Below are positions 54,796-64,000 of a stretch of DNA of 64,000 bases, piece after piece. The position numbers were made by a program, and so were the translations under genes. The first letter of the stretch is position 1, and each line of letters starts with the position of its first letter. Below the pieces are notes generated by a model that was not told the origin of the DNA, did no database searches, and saw nothing but the letters and a program-made list of their open reading frames with translations. Source of the DNA: Notospermus geniculatus (taxonomy: Eukaryota; Nemertea; Pilidiophora; Heteronemertea; Lineidae); assembly GCA_002633025.1 (NCBI GenBank), contig NMRB01002091.1, positions 1-64,000 on the forward strand, read 5' to 3'.

Positions 54796-57391
54796 ACCGT
54801 ATGTAATGGAAATGGGCAGAATTTTGAAAGAGACACAAAGCAAAATTCTAGAGAGCAAAATACTAGAATTTTTATGTGATTAAATTTTTCTTGCTAAAAA
54901 AAATCATTGCTCTCCCAAAAATAGGGGGGCGTACGCCCCCCACGCCCCCCCCCCCGGATCCGGCCCTGCACTGTGTGCGGGGACTACAATAATGTAACAT
55001 CGGTACTGCCTGAAGATTTTTTTATGTCGTGATCAATTTATACAAAAAGCGGAGTACACTCTCCATTTGTCGTCATAAATTGATGACGACGTTTTAACTC
55101 TGACTAGTAAACAAAAAGTAATCATTTTAATTGGGCAGGAACAATAAAATCACCAAGAATGAATTGCGTATATGTTTTCAAAATCCACTCGATGAGATAC
55201 GGACTGATGATCTCTTCTGTATTTTAATTTTCGTGATTGCTCGTGATACACTCTTGCTCGTAAACATGAAATACATGTATTCTGAGAATTTCCATTCATT
55301 TCCAATAAACGCTTTTCTTAATTATTTCTCTGCATTCTGTGGGTCGATTTTAATGAAAATTCATTAGCTGATGGGCATTATCATCCTGAAAAATTCAGGT
55401 CCTCTGAGCTTAGCTCCCTAACTCGCCCGCACGAGGCCCTGAATAAACCGACAGCATTTCCTAGAGTAACGCCGCAGAGAAAACGTGTGGCCAATCACCG
55501 CGTCGCAGTCAAAGTAAACCCCGCCTCCTGTAAAGATTTATGCTAATGAATTTTGCTACGCCTGTCTGTTGCTTATGAGGAGAGCGAAAACTCTCGCTTT
55601 GGCCGTAAACAGTAAATGTTGCACTGTTTCATCATTTGAGCTTGAATTAGATGGAATTTCGGGTGAATAATGTCGTATGCTATACATACATGTATGGTGC
55701 TGTTACTCACTTCAGAAGGCAGCGTATTATGTTGAATGTGAGATGGGGGATGTTTAGCCTACTCATTGCTCCCGTAATGTCCCCATCAGCTGATGAAGTT
55801 TCATTGAAATCGACCCACACGCACAAAAATAATTCAGAAAAACATTTATTGGGAATGAATGGAAATGATCAGAATATTCCAAAAGATGTTTATGAGTAAG
55901 AGTGTAAATCAAATTTCACGTTTGACCTTACCATTGATGTTACCCTGCCCTCTGTCATATCCATGAAAAAGACTAACATATTTTTTGTGTCGAAAATTTA
56001 GAAGGCTAGTGCAGGCCTAAATATTGCCTGAGGAATCTCTTATTAAAGTTCTTGGAATGAAACCTCGCTCATTAAAATCTTAAATACAACTTCATGTTAA
56101 CTTATAAAAATCTTGTTTGACCAGTTAAAAACTGGATGCGACTGGGCAACCATTTTATTGTTTTTTAACTGCCATACTTTGTAATTTTCGTGATACGGTC
56201 AGCATAAATATTTGCACTAGGAGATGCTAGGCAACGGGTTCTGTTGATATTCTGTATCGTTATTAAAACTCGCATTCATGCTCCTTCATGCGTGTGCAAA
56301 TTTATCTATGAATATCGTCTGGTCAAGGCAATAAATTTACCGATGTAGACAAACATTTTAAACGTTTTCATTTGCTACATGTAATCATTTGCTAACCATT
56401 GTTAGAACAGTATTTTGGGGCAGACGTGAAATACAAGAAATCAATATTGCTGGCCCAATATTGCTAATCCCAAGAGATGGCTCTTGATTGGCTAGGATGT
56501 TTTTTAGGAAATGAAATGGTCCATGCACCATGTGCTCACCTGGGTGAATGTATCAGAAGAACAAATGACAAATGTTAATGAAATGTTCCAAGGCAAGCAT
56601 TCAGTTTCTCGGTAATATGATATGGATATGGTCAAAACATTCCCGTTTGAGTAATTTATGACATATATGGGTACCTAGATACATGATCACACCAAATCAG
56701 AAGACGCCAGAGCAAATAGCCATGAAATGTGTCACCAAATGGCAAAGTTTTAAAGCCAGACACTATAGACAGATGGGTTATAATCGACGAGCCTAGTCTC
56801 GGTCACCCAGCCGCTGTTTCGAATCTGGGGAACCGTAGCGGTACTGTGTGGCTGGGTGCGCAAGACTACACACAGCATTGGGGATTCCCCAAGGGGATTC
56901 CCAAAACCTCGATGCAGGATAATGCTATAATATGTGGTTCTATGGTTCTATACACTACGCACGCCTGTAGATGAGGTTGCACTATTATTTCGGCCGAACT
57001 GGAGAGTGAGTAGCGGTGCATAGTGTGCGGCTTTAAACTATGACCTCTGTGACCTTGAAAAGTAGGTCAAATAAAAAAAAACGTTACATATGTTAGGTAC
57101 ACTCATTGATGCATCGATGATGAAGATGGTGGCCAAGATGACTTGACCTGGTGGCCAAGCCAAGAATCGAATCGGACCGAAAACTTGGTGTCAGGTCATA
57201 TGACCAAGGGGTGCCAAGTTTCAGATCAAGAGCCCCAGCTGTTACGAAACTTGCCCGGCTGATGGACAGCGATGACGGACGCTGTACCATCGTAGAGCTC
57301 ACCCCGGTGAGCTAAAAACTCAATACATGTATACACAAAATGAATCTGATTGCTGTACATGTACCTTACAACATTGATGCAGTATTTGCAG

Positions 57392-60300
57392 ATGGGCGGC
57401 AAGCCTTCAGATACCATGTCGGAGGAGAAGAAAGATGATAACATGGAGTCTTCTCCCTCATCAGTTGGCAACGTCTGGCACGACTTCAGCCAGGATACCA
57501 CCTTTCATGGAGTCCGGTTTGTTACTATGCATCGAGCAGGCCCTCTCAGAAGGTACAGTGCAATCTCGCTATAACGAACCCCGTTTTAACGACATGGGAG
57601 TGACATGGGCCTTCAGTCGACCCGCAAAGGTCCTTTTCTACGGCAGATTTATTTTGCGCGCGGCAAAATAATAGGCGATCGGGGCCCTCGACGAGGCTTC
57701 TCGAGTTCCTGATTTGAGAACTCGGACACCTCGCACAAAATTGCGTTTATCGAGAAGACCGTTGAAATTCAACCACATAAACCATACATTAGTATTTAGC
57801 TAAGACATTGAGCTTTCCATTAGTGTAATTTATTTTGGCATCAAGCAAGAGAAATAAGAAATTTCGTCCTACGCACAGAATTGGAGGTCATTTGGAGTAG
57901 AGCGTTGTTAAAAACATCGCCATAACTCCATAAATATTAGCCTGCATAAAACCAGCAAAACTGAATAGACGAAGAAACTATCAATCTCCAATCTGTATTA
58001 ATTTCATACTTCGGCATGGTATTCCAAGTTTTTGTACGCAGTTTGAACAGCAGTAGGTAACGATTCTCGCAGCCATAACCTGGTTCCTTGGACGTCGACG
58101 TGGCGCTGATTGACGAATCTAGCAGTCAGCGCCACCGTCGGAGCCCACAGAACCAGGTTAGACAATATGGATAAAGGGAAGGAGATTTCTTGAAAATGTG
58201 GTTGTATTTCGGGGTGATTTTCAACCCCTCAGACATGCTTGCATAAAACCACGCTTTGCATGTGGATTCTTCTATGTTATAACAACCCGAATGACCTAAG
58301 CAGAAGTTTCAAAATACTATTCCAAGAAAGCACTTTGAAGACCGCCTGTTTTCGAAAACACAAGGTTACCTTTCGATCGATAACTCGGCCAAAACTGAAC
58401 CGATTTCGATGAAATTTTCGGCAACTTTCGTAGAGAAACATCCATCAACATGTAAACATCACGCCACCTTCAAACGTCTGACTAATCGTGCGTAATTAGT
58501 GATTGTTTTATAGCGTCTGCTACGCCTACGTCACTGCCTCGCTTTCGTTCAGTGATTTAGCAGTTAGTACCGCCAAATACCGCGGCTGACACGTCGTGGC
58601 GCTGTTCATACCTTTGCGTGTCGATTGCCTTGATCATACACCCGCGGTTTGTTGCACAATCGACAAGGCTTGTTTGCCACTAACAGGCCGTCGTTTTTTC
58701 ATTGTGATCATGGCACTCCCTACAGAACGGGTTTTGCCAGACAGGGTCACGAATTATTATTTTTTCAACGTTGTGAACTGCATGTCGAAGGCTGCCTGTA
58801 GTAAGAGTTTGTCTTATTTCTTGTTCACAGAATGTTATGGGCGGTCGCCATCTGCGCTGCCAGCGTTTATCTCATCTACCAAATACAGCAGCGATTCACT
58901 TACTTCGCGAAGGAGCCCATCATTGTCTCCGTTGCCATCAGATTCAACGACACTTTAAAATTTCCGTCTATAGCAATCTGTAATCAAAACCAGTTCAGGT
59001 AAGTCGCAAAATCTATCTCCACAACACAATTGGGAACACGAAGAAATGTTGAAAGAAAGCAAAAGTAAGTTAAAGGGAGACATGCAAAAAATATTGCCCG
59101 GCGGGCACAAGTTGTCCGAGTTGTAGCGCCGTCTGTTAATACACGGTGACACTACGCTATATATCACAGGCGCCTGTAGAGCTATCAGTGAGTTTCGAAC
59201 ACTTTTCTAACCAAACGTATCTAAAAAACACAACACGTATCTAAAAACACACCAAGTAGAAACGTGTTCTAAGCTCACTAATAGCTCTAAAGGGGCCTGT
59301 GAAATAGCGTAGTGTCACCGTGTATTAACAGACGGCGCTACAACTCAGACAACTGGTGCCCGCCGGGCAATACTTTTCGCATGTCTCCCTTTAATGAGCA
59401 GAAGCAATGGTAAGTCTGATTATTTCAGATTCACTGCAGCGGTTGACACTAAATCGCATGCATACTTGGAGAAGATATTCAAGGGTCACACAGGAACACC
59501 TAATATCACACTCGAACAACTCAAAAACACGAACCCGAAGGAAGCAGGCAATGAATCTGGAATCATAACCGAGTCAAGAGAAAACCTCGACAAATTTCTT
59601 AATCAAACGTGGGACGGGTTACAGAGAAAGCTCGGTCACAGAGCGGAAGATATGTTTGCAAGGTATCAACGTTATTTTATTTTAAAATAACCTTCGTATT
59701 CCCCAAGGTTCAACTTCCCAACTTTCCAAACGAATTTCTAACGACTTCACAGGGGGTTAAGACACAGGGACTTAAAAAACGTGGTTTTAAAAAGGGGGGG
59801 GGGCATTTCACATACACCCTTCAGTACATAGGCCCTACAAATGACCACACCGCCCAGATTATAACTGCGTATTCAGATGTCCAGAGCAGGCAGTCTGCCA
59901 CGTTTTGAAACCTGTACTGGAGTGTGTGTGTAAGGCTGGGTTTACATACTGGTAGAACATGTCGCTGTACGGAAGATACGACAGGGTAGGCCTACGCGTA
60001 GATAAACGACACGCCAACACGGCAGTTTACATGTAGGCCTTCAGTCGTGTCGTAGTCATTTGACACGGTGCCTCGATTTGGCGCATTATTTCCATTCACT
60101 TCCATGCATTCGCGATGCAAATAAGAAAACATTGATGAGGAAACATCCTAATGCCCGATTACATACGCAAGATCTTCCAGCGAAGTCAGCGCACACATCT
60201 GGTTCTCACCAGTCTATCTGTCCTGACGGTCATCTAGCCTGGTTCGAATCCACCACATTTCCCGTTTCTGAGGTGGTGACAGCCTCAGCCAATCATCGGG

Positions 60301-63300
60301 GCGCGAAGGAAAATCGACGCGCCAATCAAAATCCGTGTTACAAATTCGAGCGTGAAGAGCAAAGAAAGTGTCCAACGGTGGTTTGTTTCGCAAGTTCTGA
60401 TTGCTCGGAGGCGGGGTCAAGTAGGGGTTAGGTTCATTAATAATTTATGCATTAACGGAAAAGATGACACGATTCGGACAAGGCTAAAGACGGAGTTCAT
60501 ACGGAGTCGATAGCCTTGTTTGGACAAGATGGAAAGAACGAGCGTGTTCGTTCTCTTCAAACCGTGTTTATACTCCACTATCAACATGTACGGTACGTAA
60601 CCCCATGCGTATAGACGAATGTACAACGGCATACTTGAAAAAAAATCCATTGTCAATTAATTTTGTCAACGTACCGTGTCGAGTAATCGGACTTCGTGTC
60701 GCTCTATGTAAACCAGGTGTGAAAGGAACCCAAGTCCCCCTGGAATCAAAGTCCGGTTCAGCGAGGGATTAGAATATATGGCTAGAGAGACCATGACCAT
60801 TCGAATATAGCATTACAACAACGGGCTATTGTTTGGCGGATCTGCATTCCCAGGACGCTGATTCATGTCACACCTGTCTAGTTTAATCGTTTCGTATAGA
60901 TACGCAATCATGCAAAAACAGCATTGGATAGTCAGTCAGTTTAGAGTGGTACATGTAGGGGAGACCAATATTGTTCCGAAACCTGGAAAAAATTAAGTCG
61001 TGAACGATTTTTTTGTCGTTTTATGCATATGACTGAAAATCCACACACTGAAAATCCCCATAAATCCCTTTTGGGGGAAATGATTGCTTTATTAGAGTTT
61101 GAATTTTTGGGACTGACTTTATCATTGGACAATCGAATACAGACGGAGTCATTTCTGATTACAGGTGTAGGTTTGCCGGCCGTGAATGCACATACAAGGA
61201 TTTCACCCCGATAATCACCGATCACGGTTTGTGTTACAAATTCCTGGGACTGAACGAGAGTGGAGACGGTTACGAACTCCCTTACGCAGAATCAGGAGGT
61301 AGGGCAATGCCGTACGACAGTCTCACACACGCTCCACACGCTCATAATTTTGATCAAAGTTCCTGCAGGGGGTAGGCCTACGGCTTTCAAACACACATCC
61401 ATCTATTTATTCAGACCGTGTGGAACGGATATTTCACAACAATACCTTAAAATATAAAATAAACAATGGGTCCTTTCTCGTGCAGGGTCGAAGCAGGGAT
61501 TGGACCTCCTCCTCAACATCGAAAGTTACGAATATTCACCAGGTGCGCACGCATCCGCAGGGTTCAAATTGGTCTTTTTGGACCCAGAAGATGTTCCTAT
61601 GATTGTTTCCAAAGGAGAGGGAATCGGGCCTGGGACGTACACTTTCGTTGCCCTTAAAGCTCTAAAGGTGCGTAGATCAGACGACTACTCCTATGTCCTG
61701 GTTTGTGTTGACCGGTGTAAGCAAAATCGGCAAATGGAAAATGAATTACTGGAAATTGGGACTTTGAAATGTGAAAGTTATAGATGTGAAAACGTTGTAA
61801 ACGGGCTACATGTACGTTGAAACGAGGTTCGACTGTATTCCCCACACCTCAGTGTTTCCAGACGATAGCCAGATAGAGAAAGTATTCCTTTTAATGCCAG
61901 GCGACCGAAACAAAAGGGTGCTTTTCACACCAGAAATAAATGGAAATAACGTTAGAAAAAAGAAACTTCGGTCGCACCGCTCACAGCGCCACGTCATGAC
62001 GTTAGTTCCTCTGGTTCCCCATTGGAGAACACAGAAGTTTTTCAATCTCCTTTCACAGCGTCTCCAATGCCATGTAATGAAGGGAAACACTGAGAACACT
62101 GTGATATTTACACGTAACTCCAGAACTGCTGAGTTTTGAGTTGGTACATGTATTGACGACTCTCAAAATGATCACAGCCTAGATTCAGTCTACCGTAGGC
62201 CTTGGTATCAATCTATTTTGCCTACCTGCAGACACAACGTATCACGAGCAAGACGACCAAATGCACTGACGGGAAGAAGTTGAAGTACTTTGACTTGTAC
62301 ACAGAGATGGCTTGTCACGAAGACTGCAAGGCGAGAAAATATGTTGCAAGACACGGATGTCGAATGTCTTCTCGGTGGAAAGACGATGGTACGCTAAGTT
62401 GTAGACGACACGGTGGCCCGTAAGAGACGCATATTTCATTTTCGTACAGCCCAGGATATGAATCTTACTAACAATCTTATAATGTTCTTAGTATCAATAA
62501 AGTATTTAAAGTATCTAAAGTATCTTAGTATTAAAGTATCTTGGCTATTGTATTCCTTAGCAAGATCTTAGTAAGAAAAATTCTTACAAGAAAAATATTA
62601 CTAAGATTTTTCTTACAAGAAACAGTGTCGAAGATTTTTCTTAGTCAGATATTGGTAAGAACAATCTTACTAATATTTTTCTTGTAAGAATCTTATCAGA
62701 AAAATCTTACTAAGGTTTTTCTTACTAAGAAATAGCTAAGATACTTACAAATTATAAGATTTAGTAAGATTCATGTCCTGGGATGTACCAATATTTAAAA
62801 AACTTTCCACAGCGAAGTAATGTTTCCTCCGTAAACACTGCTTTGAGACGCCTCAGTAGCCTGCCCCTCCGTGAGTTGCCTTATTTTAAAGCGAATTGAT
62901 ATGGGAAAAATTTGATTTAGAAATAGAATTCGAAAGGGGACGAATTTTCGGGAAAAAATGTAAACAAACTTCTCCAGAATGTCAACAAACAAATGTTCGC
63001 GCATTCTGATTGGCTGAAATTTTGTGTTTACAAACACCAGCCAAATGTAAATAAAATCCGCTATCAATTCGCTTTAATCCACGAAAATCTAGGTAGCGGC
63101 TTCTACATATGCTTTTCAAACCGTATACGGTCTTCTATTGTCCTGTTTTTACCAATATATGCTCTTGTCTTGTTCTACATTTATGATATCTCGACATGGC
63201 GCTACTGTTTTTTTGCCGACTGTGCATGGGGCAACTACTAAAAGAACTGCAAACTAATTCGTATTTCTTTCCACTGTCATATTCACATTGCAGGTACTCC

Positions 63301-63344
63301 CTTGTGTACAGTTGCCATGACCTTAAAATCTGAACAAAGTACAG
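57392..63344 (+). CDS. DEG/ENaC (ASIC-like) sodium channel, 5' part
   Basis: Exons: 57392-57552, 58831-58998, 59429-59662, 61165-61298, 61486-61667, 62232-62388, 63294-63344, about 362 codons in frame. Cytoplasmic N-terminus with TTFHGVRF: the family's conserved His-Gly gating motif at about residues 39-40. First membrane segment LWAVAICAASVYLIY (about 56-70). Post-TM1 motif FPSIAICNQNQFR (about 98-110). Extracellular part: CTYKDFTPIITDHGLCYKF, GLDLLLNIESYEY, then GFKLVFLDPEDVP, PGTYTFVALK, and a Cys-rich thumb exon ending HGCRM. These are ordered as in acid-sensing and degenerin channels. TM2 and the selectivity filter lie beyond the window. ATG 57392 is chosen because TTGCAG just before it could be an acceptor of a 5' leader intron. 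Expected product: a trimeric amiloride-type Na+ channel in the plasma membrane; gating stimulus unknown. Confidence 0.9.
58086..58156. repeat. Small hairpin AACCTGGTTC...GAACCAGGTT
   Basis: AACCTGGTTCCTTGGACG on the left, CAGAACCAGGTT on the right, with GTGGCGCTGA and TCAGCGCCAC inside. Lies in the first intron of the channel gene. Confidence 0.7.
59074..59390. mobile_element. TTAA hairpin element in the channel gene
   Basis: TTAA at 59070-59073 and 59391-59394, ends AGGGAGACATGCAAAAAATA and CGCATGTCTCCCT. The right arm lacks the ACGAGCTC centre. It stops about 35 bp before the acceptor of exon 59429-59662. Confidence 0.9.
61880..62025. mobile_element. Fragment of the 16849/32440 repeat family
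   Basis: CCAGAAATAAATGGAAATAA and GTTAGTTCCTCTGGTTCCCC match the copies at 16849-17157 and (complement) 32440-32600. Intronic in the channel gene. Confidence 0.6.
62450..62782. mobile_element. CCCAGGATATGAATCTTACT inverted element
   Basis: Ends CCCAGGATATGAATCTTACT and AGTAAGATTCATGTCCTGGG. Interior is imperfect CTTACTAAGATTTTTCTTA repeats on both strands, as at 25922. It starts about 62 bp after channel exon 62232-62388. Confidence 0.72.
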
Positions 63345-63419
63345 GTAATGATGTAAATTCATTTCATTTTTAAAATATTTTTATTATGACTGGAGCGCTC
63401 TTTCATTACCCACGGCCGA

Positions 63420-63542
63420 AGCAGCACTAAAAATACTCTGCTTCGTCAAAATGACAAACTTAGGTTCGTTTTCCATTTATGACGAATTCGACGATTTATG
63501 AACCCAAGTTCGTCATTTTGACGAAGCAGAGTTTTTCGGTGC
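63420..63542. repeat. Hairpin GCAGCACTAAAAATACTCTG
   Basis: CTCTGCTTCGTCAAAATGAC and its complement are the arms; TTCGTTTTCCATTTATGACG lies in the centre. 123 bp, in the intron after the last channel exon seen. Confidence 0.75.
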
Positions 63543-63690
63543 GAGTCATTAGCGCCCCAGGAAAGCAAATATCGTTGATACATGTATACACCTAAGGCCC
63601 TTTTCCACGACAGTGGATTCCGCCGCAGTTTGCATGTAGCAGAGCGGTTTTCACAGGCATGAGGAAAATTAACACGCCATGTACTGTTAA

Positions 63691-64000
63691 AGGGAGACAT
63701 GCGAAAATATTGCCCAGCGGGCACAAGTTGTCTGAGTTGTAGCGCCGTCTGTTAATACACGGTGACACTACGCTATATCACAGGCGCCTGTAGAGCTATC
63801 AGTGGGTTTCGAACACATTTCTAACCAAACGTATCTAAAAAACACAACACGTATCTAAAAACACAGCACGAGCTCATAAATTCGTGAGCTCGGGGTGTGT
63901 TTTTTACAAACTAGTGTTTTTTGGTTAGATACGTGTTCTAAGCTCACTAATAGCTCTACCATGTCTACAGGGGCCTGTGATATAGCGTAGTGTCACCGTG
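63691..64000. mobile_element. TTAA hairpin element cut by the window end
   Basis: TTAA at 63687-63690, then AGGGAGACATGCGAAAATAT. Full left arm, the ACGAGCTCATAAATTCGTGAG centre and part of the right arm are present. Confidence 0.88.

Larger units (their letters stand above)
50575..57391. other. Intergenic region, repeats only
   Basis: Holds a partial 117-bp tandem duplication (50733-50940), TTAA elements (50934-51302 and 51304-51728), dispersed sequence shared between 52330-52850 and 56515-57290 (GACCTCTGTG, CAAGAATCGAA, CGGACCGAAA words), the 22-bp satellite palindrome (53472-54795), and C-rich low-complexity DNA near 54930. No exon or RNA gene recognised. Confidence 0.55.

Noticed and set aside
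60060-60431. 123-codon + ORF in the channel gene
   Set aside because: Falls in the large intron between exons 59429-59662 and 61165-61298; no conserved DEG/ENaC motif and not needed for the frame.

Overview
The window is eukaryotic genomic DNA from an invertebrate animal. Genes are split into many small exons with GT-AG introns, there are no operons, and short hairpin transposons are everywhere. Abundant ACATGTA words and many TTAA-flanked elements would fit a marine invertebrate such as an amphioxus, echinoderm, hemichordate or mollusc, but the phylum cannot be fixed from the sequence. All exon calls below come from reading splice signals, reading frame and phase by eye; no transcript evidence was available.

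Three tandem members of one secreted-protein gene family lie on the + strand. Gene 0 (about 133-3264) is only the 3' end of a member, a laminin-G-like / concanavalin-A-like domain split over two exons plus a short tail. Gene A (7069-13602, perhaps ending near 14413) has a signal peptide and 15 further small exons, then loses homology to its neighbour. Gene B (19155-50574) looks complete: about 79 usable exons that join in frame to about 1,471 residues by my count. Its order is a signal peptide, four copies of a small module around a Cys-Pro-x-Gly...Cys motif, a roughly 30-exon array of 21-42 nt exons encoding Gly-Gly-Ser-x-x-Arg-Pro-Gly peptides, five near-identical ten-cysteine modules separated by polyglycine exons, one laminin-G-like domain and a lysine-rich tail. 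Almost every intron is phase 1, so exons can be gained or lost without breaking the frame.

Genes A and B sit in a segmental tandem duplication (copy A 3860-13761, copy B 16539-25157). Comparing the copies shows at least eight transposon insertions, each with an empty site in the other copy, including two precise TTAA insertions and one TA insertion. Coding differences between the copies are mostly synonymous.

From 50.6 to 57.4 kb the DNA is intergenic and repeat-rich. It includes a 1.3 kb inverted element built from a self-complementary 22-bp satellite (53.5-54.8 kb). From 57392 to the right end lies the 5' part of a DEG/ENaC (ASIC-like) sodium-channel gene: seven exons covering the cytoplasmic His-Gly motif, the first membrane segment and much of the extracellular domain. 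The second membrane segment and pore would lie beyond the window.

The most unusual item is gene B: a microexon-built extracellular protein with a cysteine module I do not recognise, still evolving by duplication of exon-plus-intron units of about 180 bp, with two visibly dying exons inside the array.
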